The notes under the pieces: generated by a model
What the model saw: the letters and a program-made list of their open reading frames with translations, nothing else
What the model was told of the DNA's origin: nothing
Database searches by the model: none
In this document: piece by piece, positions 1-5,487 of the stretch
Position numbering within the stretch: position 1 is the stretch's first letter
Layout: every line of letters starts with the position of its first letter
Assembly (NCBI GenBank): GCA_025458545.1
Contig: JALOSH010000147.1
Coordinates: 1-5,861 of the forward strand
Source of the DNA: Hydrogenophaga sp.
Lineage (GTDB): Bacteria > Pseudomonadota > Gammaproteobacteria > Burkholderiales > Burkholderiaceae
Length of the DNA: 5,861 nt
Direction: 5' to 3'
Translations under genes and position numbers: made by a program

Positions 1-223
1 AGACCGCCTGTACTTCGTGAGCGACATCTACCCGGACCACGTGGTGCTGGACGGCAACCACCCGCTGGCCGGTATCGCCCTGCGCATCACCCTCAAGGTG
101 CATGCGGTGCGCGAGGCGCAGGTGAGCGAGGTCGGCAAAGGCTCGCTCGGCACCGGTTTCTTCCGCATGCAAGTGGATGCGGGCGACGATGCGGCGCCGC
201 AGCTTCCACCCACGCTGCACTGA
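1..223 (+). CDS. FKBP-type peptidyl-prolyl cis-trans isomerase, SlyD-like (3' end only)
   Basis: Partial gene entering from the left edge; the frame is open from base 2 and ends at a TGA, giving the last 73 residues. The motif LDGNHPLAG followed by IALRITLKVHAVREA is the conserved end of SlyD/FKBP-type isomerases, where the chain returns from the inserted flap domain into the FKBP core. Family members catalyse cis-trans isomerisation of Xaa-Pro bonds and act as cytoplasmic folding helpers. A GTG codon at base 17 lies inside the domain and is not the real start. The C-terminus is short and ends in Pro-Pro-Thr-Leu-His; it lacks the long His/Cys-rich metal-binding tail of E. coli SlyD, so a nickel-chaperone role is not indicated. 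It converges with dut across a shared terminator. The family call is firm; the exact paralogue (SlyD or FkpB type) is less certain because the N-terminus is missing. Confidence 0.85.
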   Translation, partial: DRLYFVSDIYPDHVVLDGNHPLAGIALRITLKVHAVREAQVSEVGKGSLGTGFFRMQVDAGDDAAPQLPPTLH

Positions 224-234
224 GCCTGAGCTTG

Positions 235-272
235 GAAACACAAAGGGCTGCGATGGCAGCCCTTTGTGTTTC
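235..272. terminator. Bidirectional intrinsic terminator between the SlyD-like gene and dut
   Basis: A perfect inverted repeat has 17-nt arms at 235-251 and 256-272 around a GATG loop. The core is AAAGGGCTGC / GCAGCCCTTT, with A-rich and T-rich outer ends. It begins 11 bases after the SlyD-like stop and ends 14 bases before the dut stop, so it can serve both converging genes. The T-rich side is broken by G bases (TTTGTGTTT), so the U-tract is imperfect on each strand. The length and perfection of the stem make termination the most likely role. Confidence 0.85.
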
Positions 273-286
273 GAAAAGCCTCCGCG

Positions 287-736
287 CTAACGCGTGCCCG
301 TGGACCCGTAACCACCCGCGCCACGATCGCTCGCGGCCGCAAAGTCATCCACCAGGTTGAAGCGCGCCTGCACCACCGGCACGATCACCATCTGCGCGAT
401 GCGTTCCATGGGTTCGATGGTGAACGGCACACCGCTGCGGTTCCAGGCGCTCACCATGAGCTGGCCCTGGTAGTCGCTGTCGATCAGACCGACCAGGTTG
501 CCCAACACGATGCCGTGTTTGTGGCCCAGGCCCGAGCGCGGCAGGATCATGGCCGCGAAGCCCGGATCGGCCAGGTGAATGGCCAAGCCGGTCGGCACCA
601 GCTGCCAGGCGTTGGGCGCGAGCGTGAGCGGCGCGTCCAGGCAGGCGCGCAGGTCCAGGCCGGCACTGCCGCGGGTGGCGTAGGCGGGAAGCTGGTCCGC
701 CATGCGCGGGTCCAGCACCTTCACGTCGATCTGCAT
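287..736 (-). CDS. dut: Deoxyuridine 5'-triphosphate nucleotidohydrolase (dUTPase)
   Basis: Hydrolyses dUTP to dUMP and pyrophosphate, keeping uracil out of DNA and supplying dUMP for thymidylate synthesis; cytoplasmic homotrimer with magnesium. All five motifs of the trimeric family are present in order (149-residue numbering): AGLDLRA near 25-31, PRSGLG near 67-72, GLIDSDYQG near 83-91 with the catalytic Asp, [11 protein letters not shown] near 111-121, and the C-terminal P-loop-like [10 protein letters not shown] near 138-147. The length is normal for the family. Two starts are possible: GTG at 739 or ATG at 736. I chose ATG because an AAGAGGG ribosome site overlapping the dctM stop lies 7 bases before it but only 4 before the GTG. 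The stop is TAG. It follows dctM by 12 bases and is probably the last gene of the transporter operon, which is an unusual place for dut. Confidence 0.96.
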   Translation of the reverse strand: MQIDVKVLDPRMADQLPAYATRGSAGLDLRACLDAPLTLAPNAWQLVPTGLAIHLADPGFAAMILPRSGLGHKHGIVLGNLVGLIDSDYQGQLMVSAWNRSGVPFTIEPMERIAQMVIVPVVQARFNLVDDFAAASDRGAGGYGSTGTR

Positions 737-743
737 CACTCGG

Positions 744-750
744 CCCTCTT
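744..750 (-). promoter_or_regulatory. Ribosome binding site of dut
   Basis: On the minus strand the sequence reads AAGAGGG, its first two bases being the last two of the dctM TAA stop. Spacing from GAGGG is 7 bases to the ATG at 736 and 4 bases to the alternative GTG at 739, which favours ATG. The overlap with the stop codon suggests dut translation is coupled to dctM. Confidence 0.65.
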
Positions 751-2551
751 ACTCGGCCTTTTTCATGGCCTCTTCCAGCGCCTTGGCCGGATCGACCTCT
801 TCGCCCGCTGGCGGATCACCTGCCGCGCCGGGCGCAGCGCCCTCTGCGGGCTGCTCCTGGCCGGGGGTCTCCAAACCGGGCGGGGCGCTCTCTTCGTTGT
901 CGAGACCCGGCATGTTGTTGAGCATGTCCAACACCGCCGCGTCATCCACCTTCACCGCCTTGTCCAGATTGCCGGTGACGATGCCCGGATTGAACACGAT
1001 CACCGCCACCATGATCAGCTGCAGGATGATGAAGGCGATGGAGCCCTTGTAGATCTGCGCCGTGGTCACCGCCTTGATGCGCTTCTTGGTCACAACGTCG
1101 TCGTAGTCGTTGCGCGCGGCCACGCTGCGCAGGTAGAACAGCGCAAAACCGAACGGCGGCGTGAGGAACGAGGTCTGCAGGTTCATGGCCAGGATGATGC
1201 CGAACCAGATCAGGTCGATTTCGAGCTTGGTGGCCACCGGCACCAGCAGCGGCACCACGATGAAGGCGATCTCGAAGAAGTCGATGAACATGCCCAGGAT
1301 GAACACGATCAGATTCACCACCAGCAGGAAGCCAAGCTGGCCACCGGGCAACTTGTCAAACAGGTGCTCCACCCAGATGTGACCGTCTGCTGCATTGAAG
1401 GTGAAGCTGAAAACGGTCGAACCGATCAGGATGAACATCACGAAGATCGCGAGCTTGGAGCTGTTTTCCAGCGCCTGCTGCAGCAGCTTGAACGACAGCG
1501 TGCCGCGTGCACCGGCCATGATCAGCGCGCCGATCGCACCCATGGCGCCGCCCTCGGTGGGCGTGGCCACACCCAGGAAGATCGTGCCGAGCACCAGGAA
1601 GATCAGCACCAGCGGCGGGATCAACACAAAGGTGACGCGCTCGGTGAGACGCGACAAGAGACCCAGCTTGAACAGGCGGTTGAGCAAGGCCAGGCCCAGG
1701 GCCAGGAAAGCGCCCACTGCGGTGGACAGGATGAACACCTCGTCACGCGGCGCCGCGCCCTCACGCTCCAGCATCGGATTCAAGATCGAGGCGTGCACTT
1801 GCGACCACAGCACGGCCACGCCGGCGCAGATGGACAGCAGAATCAGCAAGGACGCATGGCCGCTCTTGCCGTTGGGCTCGCTGTAGATGCGGGCTTCAGG
1901 CGGCAAGGCGGGCACCCAAGAGGGCTTCACCAGCGCCACCACCACGATGAAAGCCAGGTACAGACCCACCAGCGAAAGGCCGGGGATGAGGGCACCTGCG
2001 TACATGTCACCCACCGAGCGGCCCATCTGGTCGGCCAGCACGATCAGCACCAGCGACGGCGGAAGCGCCTGGGCCAGCGTGCCCGAGGCGGTGATGGTGC
2101 CGGTGGCGATGGTGCGGTTGTAGCCGTAGCGCAGCATGATGGGCATGGCGATCAGGCCCATGGAGATCACCGATGCCGCGACCACGCCTGTGGTGGCGGC
2201 CAGCAGAGCGCCGACCAGCACCACCGCAATGCCCACGCCACCGCGCAGCGGGCCAAACACCTGACCCACTGTCTCCAGAAGGTCTTCGGCCATGCGGCTG
2301 CGCTCCAGGATGATGCCCATCAGGGTGAAGAACGGGATCGCCAGCAGCGTGTCGTTCTGCATGATGCCGAAAATCCGCAGCGGCAGCGCCTGGAACAGGT
2401 TGGAGGGGAACAGCCCCAGCTCCATGCCGATCAGACCGAAGAACAGGCCGGTCGCGGCGAGGGAGAAAGCGACCGGGAAACCGATCAGCAGGAAAACGAT
2501 CAGCCCGACGAACATCGTCGGGACAAAGTTGGCGGTCAGGAATTCCATCAT
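749..2551 (-). CDS. dctM: TRAP transporter large permease (DctM family), extended form
   Basis: Large membrane subunit that forms the transport path of a tripartite, ATP-independent, sodium-driven uptake system in the inner membrane. The 600 residues are mostly hydrophobic helices. Family signatures include LLAIPFFTLMG (69-79), GVATPTEGGAMGA (327-339) and TSFLTPPFGFALFY (460-473). Typical DctM proteins have about 430 residues. The extra length lies in two places: residues about 215-310, with two further hydrophobic segments (about 233-252 and 272-292), and a hydrophilic tail from about 525 to 600 rich in Pro, Ala and Glu. Such enlarged forms fit the mannitol/chloroaromatic (FcbT3-like) branch of the family. 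Two ATG codons in tandem (2551, 2548) can start it; no clear Shine-Dalgarno precedes them, and the dctQ stop is 12 bases upstream, so coupled translation is likely. The symbol is family-level; the substrate is not shown by this subunit. Confidence 0.93.
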   Translation of the reverse strand: MMEFLTANFVPTMFVGLIVFLLIGFPVAFSLAATGLFFGLIGMELGLFPSNLFQALPLRIFGIMQNDTLLAIPFFTLMGIILERSRMAEDLLETVGQVFGPLRGGVGIAVVLVGALLAATTGVVAASVISMGLIAMPIMLRYGYNRTIATGTITASGTLAQALPPSLVLIVLADQMGRSVGDMYAGALIPGLSLVGLYLAFIVVVALVKPSWVPALPPEARIYSEPNGKSGHASLLILLSICAGVAVLWSQVHASILNPMLEREGAAPRDEVFILSTAVGAFLALGLALLNRLFKLGLLSRLTERVTFVLIPPLVLIFLVLGTIFLGVATPTEGGAMGAIGALIMAGARGTLSFKLLQQALENSSKLAIFVMFILIGSTVFSFTFNAADGHIWVEHLFDKLPGGQLGFLLVVNLIVFILGMFIDFFEIAFIVVPLLVPVATKLEIDLIWFGIILAMNLQTSFLTPPFGFALFYLRSVAARNDYDDVVTKKRIKAVTTAQIYKGSIAFIILQLIMVAVIVFNPGIVTGNLDKAVKVDDAAVLDMLNNMPGLDNEESAPPGLETPGQEQPAEGAAPGAAGDPPAGEEVDPAKALEEAMKKAE

Positions 2552-2563
2552 GGTGCGAACCGA

Positions 2564-3181
2564 TCAGTGCTTGTGGGTGGAAGCCAGCGAAGCTTCCAGC
2601 TTTTGTTGTTCCGCATCGGCGATTTCTTTCGCGAGCAGCTCGGTTTCGCTGGGCCCGGAGTGGCTCAACACATCAGGGCCTTGACCCGTCAGGAACGCCA
2701 GCCGCTTGATCAGCTCACTCAGGCCTTGCAGCATCAGCAGGGCAAAACCCACCGGGATGAACAGGTAGACCGGCCAGCGGATCAGGCCACCCGCATTGGA
2801 AGACATTTCGCCCGAGGTCCAGGCGTTCATGAACAGCGGCCAGCCTTCGTAGATCATCAGGTAGCACAAGGGCAGCAAGAAAATGACGATGCCGCCCACG
2901 TCGATCCAGTTGCGGGTGCGGTCGCTGAACTTGGAAGAAATGAAGTCGATGCGCACGTGCGCGTTGCGCAGGAAGGCGTAGCCGCCACCGAGCAAAAACA
3001 CCGCAGCGAACAGGTACCACTGGATTTCGAGCCAGGCGTTCGAGCTGGTGTCAAAGGCCTTGCGGATGATGGCGTTGCCCGCGCTGATCAGCGTGGCGGC
3101 CAGGATCAGCCACATGGCGATCTTGCCGATGAAATCGCTGAAACCGTCAACGAGGCGGGAAAACTTGAGCAGAAAAGACAT
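2564..3181 (-). CDS. dctQ: TRAP transporter small permease (DctQ family)
   Basis: Small inner-membrane subunit that pairs with DctM and is needed for transport. The protein has 205 residues, with four hydrophobic segments at about 16-38, 52-72, 94-114 and 136-156, the standard DctQ topology. The family motif RNAHVRIDF lies at 72-80 after the second helix, with EIQWYLFAA leading into that helix. A charged cytoplasmic-type tail follows (about 157-205, with SETELLAKEIADAEQQKLEA), somewhat longer than in minimal DctQ proteins. The frame is open upstream to an ATG at 3259, but the added 26 residues are not DctQ-like. The start at 3181 is chosen because GGGGA lies 6 bases before it; the ATG at 3187 would have no room for a ribosome site. 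It sits 12 bases before dctM and 179 bases after dctP, beyond two hairpins. Confidence 0.94.
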   Translation of the reverse strand: MSFLLKFSRLVDGFSDFIGKIAMWLILAATLISAGNAIIRKAFDTSSNAWLEIQWYLFAAVFLLGGGYAFLRNAHVRIDFISSKFSDRTRNWIDVGGIVIFLLPLCYLMIYEGWPLFMNAWTSGEMSSNAGGLIRWPVYLFIPVGFALLMLQGLSELIKRLAFLTGQGPDVLSHSGPSETELLAKEIADAEQQKLEASLASTHKH

Positions 3182-3187
3182 GGGCAT

Positions 3188-3192
3188 TCCCC
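3188..3192 (-). promoter_or_regulatory. Ribosome binding site that fixes the dctQ start
   Basis: Reads GGGGA on the minus strand, 6 bases before the ATG at 3181 and directly abutting the in-frame ATG at 3187. This supports the 205-residue DctQ rather than longer versions starting at 3187 or 3259. Confidence 0.6.
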
Positions 3193-3269
3193 ACAAAGTG
3201 GGTGGTGAGTAAGCAGGCCACTGAGCCGAAAAAACCGCCCGACGGTGCGACAAATGCATCGGCCAGTTG

Positions 3270-3315
3270 GATCAGCCACCAAGCCACCCTCTGGAAGGTG
3301 GCCTGGTGGCCGATC
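3270..3315 (-). other. Long imperfect hairpin in the dctP-dctQ spacer
   Basis: Inverted repeat with arms 3270-3288 and 3297-3315. Seventeen base pairs form in blocks of 4, 7 and 6, separated by two single mismatches (3274/3311 and 3282/3303), around an 8-base loop. The arms hold the repeated unit GCCACC / GGTGGC. It directly abuts the terminator-like hairpin at 3316-3345, so a minus-strand transcript leaving dctP meets the terminator first and this stem next. It lacks its own T-tract in that direction. Likely roles are stabilising the 3' end of a dctP transcript against exonucleases, or separating dctP from dctQM expression. The structure is read directly; the role is inferred. Confidence 0.7.
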
Positions 3316-3345
3316 AAAAAAACCCCGCCAGAGCGGGGTTTTTTT
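3316..3345 (-). terminator. Intrinsic terminator/attenuator downstream of dctP
   Basis: Perfect 13-bp inverted repeat, arms 3316-3328 and 3333-3345, with loop CAGA. The GC core CCCCGC/GCGGGG is flanked by seven A on one side and seven T on the other, so it has a full U-tract on either strand. It begins 15 bases beyond the dctP stop. No plus-strand gene reads into it, so its natural target is the dctP transcript. Because dctQM-dut lie further on in the same direction and no strong promoter is evident between, it probably allows partial read-through and lowers permease expression relative to the abundant binding protein. Confidence 0.85.
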
Positions 3346-3360
3346 GGACTCGCGCTCCGA

Positions 3361-4440
3361 TTACAGCCTGGCCGACTGCATGTAACGGTCGAACGAGGCT
3401 TCGGTGAAACGGAACCAGAGGTTCTGGTCTTTGCGGAAGGCCGAATAGTCGGCGTAGATCTTCTTCCAGTTGGGGTTGCTGGCGCTCAACTCAGCGTACA
3501 GCGCCATCGACTCTTTGAAGGCGGCGTCCATCACCACTTTCGGGAACGGCAGCACCTTGGCGCCACCACCCACCAGGCGCTTCAACGCGGCCGGGTTGCG
3601 GTTGTCGTAGCGGGCCTGCATTTCGGTGTGCGCGTAGGCCGCAGCCGTTTCAACCATCGCCTGGTAGTCTTTCGACAGGGCGTTGAACGCGGTCTTGTTG
3701 ACGTAGAAGTCGAGCTGGGCGCCACCTTCCCAGAAACCGGGGTAGTAGTAGTTCTTGGCAACCTTCTGGAAGCCCAGCTTTTCATCGTCATACGGTCCGA
3801 TCCATTCGGTCGCATCGATGGTGCCTTTTTCCAGGGCCTGGTAAATCTCGCCGCCAGGGATGTTCTGTGGCACCACACCCATGCGGGTCAGCACCTTGCC
3901 GGCAAAACCACCCAGGCGCATCTTCAGGCCCTTGAGGTCGGCCACGGTCTTGATTTCCTTGCGGAACCAGCCACCCATCTGGGCGCCTGTGTTGCCGCCG
4001 GGGAAGTTCACGATGTTGTACTGGTTGTAGAACTCGCGGAACAGCTTCATGCCGTTGCCGTCGTAGTACCAGGAGGTCAGCTGGCGGCTGTTCAGGCCAA
4101 ACGGAATGGCCGTGCCCATGGCGAAGGTGTCGTCCTTGCCGAAGTAGTAGTAGGCGGCAGTGTGACCGGCTTCGACGGTACCGGCCTGAACCGCATCCAC
4201 CACACCGAAGGCAGGCACGAGCTCGCCAGGAGCGGCCACCGTGACCTGGAACTTGCCACCCGACATTTCGCCGATCTTCTGGGCGAACACGTCGGCAGCG
4301 CCATGAATGGTGTCCAGCGCCTTGGGGAAGCTGGACGTCAGGCGCCAGCGGATGGCGGCCTGGGCGTGCACAGCGGGAGCTGCACCTGCGGCCAGCACAC
4401 CGGCAATGCCGGCATGCTTGATGAGGGAACGACGATCCAT
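3361..4440 (-). CDS. dctP: TRAP transporter substrate-binding protein, TakP-like (probable 2-oxoacid/carboxylate binder)
   Basis: Periplasmic receptor delivering substrate to DctQM. It has 359 residues starting with an export signal: DRRSLIK (2-8), a hydrophobic stretch to about 24, and a probable cleavage after VHA (26|27). The twin arginine with Lys four residues after the second Arg resembles a Tat signal. The mature part has the DctP-family Arg in LKMRLGGFAG (R175), which normally pairs with the substrate carboxylate. ATEWIGPYDDEKLGF (210-224) is characteristic of the TakP/mannitol-chloroaromatic branch. In TakP, as I recall, sodium and pyruvate are held by Gln154, Glu214, Trp215 and Gln240; here Q154, E212, W213 and Q242 occupy comparable places, which favours a 2-oxoacid. 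A GGAG lies 9 bases before the ATG. A terminator follows the TAA-strand end, separating it from dctQM. The family call is secure; the substrate is an inference. Confidence 0.93.
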   Translation of the reverse strand: MDRRSLIKHAGIAGVLAAGAAPAVHAQAAIRWRLTSSFPKALDTIHGAADVFAQKIGEMSGGKFQVTVAAPGELVPAFGVVDAVQAGTVEAGHTAAYYYFGKDDTFAMGTAIPFGLNSRQLTSWYYDGNGMKLFREFYNQYNIVNFPGGNTGAQMGGWFRKEIKTVADLKGLKMRLGGFAGKVLTRMGVVPQNIPGGEIYQALEKGTIDATEWIGPYDDEKLGFQKVAKNYYYPGFWEGGAQLDFYVNKTAFNALSKDYQAMVETAAAYAHTEMQARYDNRNPAALKRLVGGGAKVLPFPKVVMDAAFKESMALYAELSASNPNWKKIYADYSAFRKDQNLWFRFTEASFDRYMQSARL

Positions 4441-4671
4441 GTTGTATGACTCCGTGGTTGATGATTCACACCCGCCGATGGAAGGCGAGGACTTGCTCAG
4501 TCGGGAGTCATTGTAGGAAGGCGCCTACCCCTCACCCCGGGGGTTTTCCCTCGTTTCAAGGGCTTTGGGCGGAACCGTTCAGCCTCCTGCAAGCTTGGCG
4601 AACCGTTGGTGGCTGTGTGGCAAAACAGATTCACGCCGGCGTTGAAAAAACCTCAACCCGGGAGGGCGGCA
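4441..4671 (-). promoter_or_regulatory. folE2-dctP intergenic region, probable location of the transporter operon promoter
   Basis: 231 bases without a gene on either strand. On the minus strand a TACAAT box lies at 4510-4515 and could be a -10 element, giving a leader of about 60 bases before dctP, but the -35 position (4533-4538, GGGGTG) does not match a sigma-70 consensus. A GTAGG-N6-CCTAC inverted repeat (4513-4528) overlaps that box and could be an operator. Further upstream, AACCGTT occurs twice (4573-4579 and 4601-4607, 28 bases apart) within longer similar stretches. I found no sigma-54 GG-N10-GC element in good register, and no riboswitch or small gene. The region is probably regulatory; its individual elements are weakly supported. 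Confidence 0.4.
4645..4666 (-). terminator. Possible weak terminator after folE2
   Basis: On the minus strand, 6 bases after the folE2 stop, a short stem (CCTC at 4665-4662 with GAGG at 4654-4651, 7-base loop) is followed by six T (4650-4645). Four base pairs is short for an intrinsic terminator, so it may terminate poorly or not at all. The position, right after folE2 and before the probable dctP promoter, is what makes it worth recording. Confidence 0.3.
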
Positions 4672-5487
4672 TCAGACGGCCCGCTTGTCGCGCGCCACAC
4701 GGGCGTGCACATCGTGGGCGTGGATGGACTCGAAGTTGGTCACATCCACGGCGTAGGCGTCGATGCGCGGGTCGGCTTCCAGCGCCAGCGCCACATCGCG
4801 CACCAGGTCTTCGACGAACTTCGGGTTGGCGTAGGCGCGCTCGGTGACCCATTTTTCGTCGCTGCGTTTGAGCAGGCCCCACAGCTCGCTGGAGGCATGG
4901 TCTTCCGCAAAGCGCACCAGTTCGGTCCAGTCCATCGGGGCATTGAGGAGCACCTCCAGCCGGATGTGCGAGCGCTGGTTGTGGGCGCCGTCGTCGCTCA
5001 CTTCCTTGGAGCACGGGCACAGCGACTTGACCGGCACGGTGGCGACCATGCGCAGCTCGGGCAAGGTGCCCGCGGCCTGCGCCACCAGCCAGCCGCCTTC
5101 GTACTCCAGCAGGCTCTGCAGCCCAGACACCGGCGCGACCTTGCGGATGAAGAAGGGGAACCGGACCTCGACACCGCCGCTGTCGGTTTCCAGCTGTCGC
5201 AAAAGGGCGGGCATGGCGGCCATGAGGCTGTCGTGTGTGACGGCCGCGGCCGAATCGCCCTGTGTGAAGGCGTCTAGCCAGGCCAGCAGGCGCGACATGT
5301 GAGCGCCCTTCTGTTCGGCCCGCAGGCCCACGTGCACGCTCCAAGCGCCCACCGTGGGCTGGTCTTTGCCCGCCACCCGCAACACCAGCGGGTAGCGCAG
5401 GTTGGTCACGCCGACGCGGGCGATCGGCAGTGCGCGCGCATCGTGTCGGCCCTGCACATCGGGCATGAGCCCCAGCGCGGCATCCAT
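4672..5487 (-). CDS. folE2: GTP cyclohydrolase FolE2 (type IB)
   Basis: Converts GTP to 7,8-dihydroneopterin triphosphate and formate, the first step to folate and also the source for queuosine precursors; cytoplasmic, and in the tunnelling-fold group unrelated in sequence to FolE. The 271 residues carry the family's landmarks: LMPDVQGRHDARALPIARVG near the N-terminus, GAHMSRLLAWLD (61-72), VKSLCPCSKEVSDDGAHNQRS (split over 153-173) with Cys157/Cys159 and His169, DEKWVTERAYANPKFVEDL (210-228) with Glu211/Glu216, and SIHAHD (254-259). The metal site of the family uses a Cys, two His and a Glu, matched here by C157, H169, H256 and E211 or E216. Length is normal. The ATG overlaps the dxs stop by one base (TGATG) and has no strong ribosome site, so translation is probably coupled to dxs. 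FolE2 is known to work without zinc and is often zinc-regulated; any such control here would lie upstream of dxs or elsewhere outside the window. Confidence 0.96.
   Translation of the reverse strand: MDAALGLMPDVQGRHDARALPIARVGVTNLRYPLVLRVAGKDQPTVGAWSVHVGLRAEQKGAHMSRLLAWLDAFTQGDSAAAVTHDSLMAAMPALLRQLETDSGGVEVRFPFFIRKVAPVSGLQSLLEYEGGWLVAQAAGTLPELRMVATVPVKSLCPCSKEVSDDGAHNQRSHIRLEVLLNAPMDWTELVRFAEDHASSELWGLLKRSDEKWVTERAYANPKFVEDLVRDVALALEADPRIDAYAVDVTNFESIHAHDVHARVARDKRAV

Noticed and set aside
266..3208. A 980-codon open frame on the plus strand, rich in His, Gln, Arg, Asp and Glu
   Set aside because: It is the antisense of dut, dctM and dctQ, which all lie in the same minus-strand frame. Its codons align exactly with theirs, so a stop would need TTA, CTA or TCA in those genes, codons rare in GC-rich DNA. 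The composition is the expected mirror of hydrophobic membrane proteins and shows no domain.
3182..3259. N-terminal extension of DctQ to an ATG at 3259
   Set aside because: The extra 26 residues do not resemble DctQ. The ribosome site at 3188-3192 fits the start at 3181.
3202..4449. A 415-codon open frame on the plus strand
   Set aside because: It is the codon-aligned antisense of dctP, runs straight through the terminator hairpins, and has no recognisable family or ribosome site. dctP has clear family motifs.
4536..4549. CCCCGGGGG followed by TTTT in the folE2-dctP gap, resembling a terminator
   Set aside because: The palindrome has no room for a loop and no plus-strand gene reads into it; the T run is only four bases.
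4561..4625. Possible sigma-54 promoter (GG ... TTGC) upstream of dctP
   Set aside because: The spacing between the GG and GC pairs is 11 or 12 bases rather than the required 10.
4606..5277. A 223-codon open frame on the plus strand
   Set aside because: It is codon-aligned antisense to folE2, whose active-site motifs are intact. No independent support.
4631..5344. A 237-codon minus-strand frame rich in Arg, Ala and Gly
   Set aside because: It is an out-of-frame shadow of folE2 with the Arg/Ala/Gly bias typical of shifted GC-rich codons.
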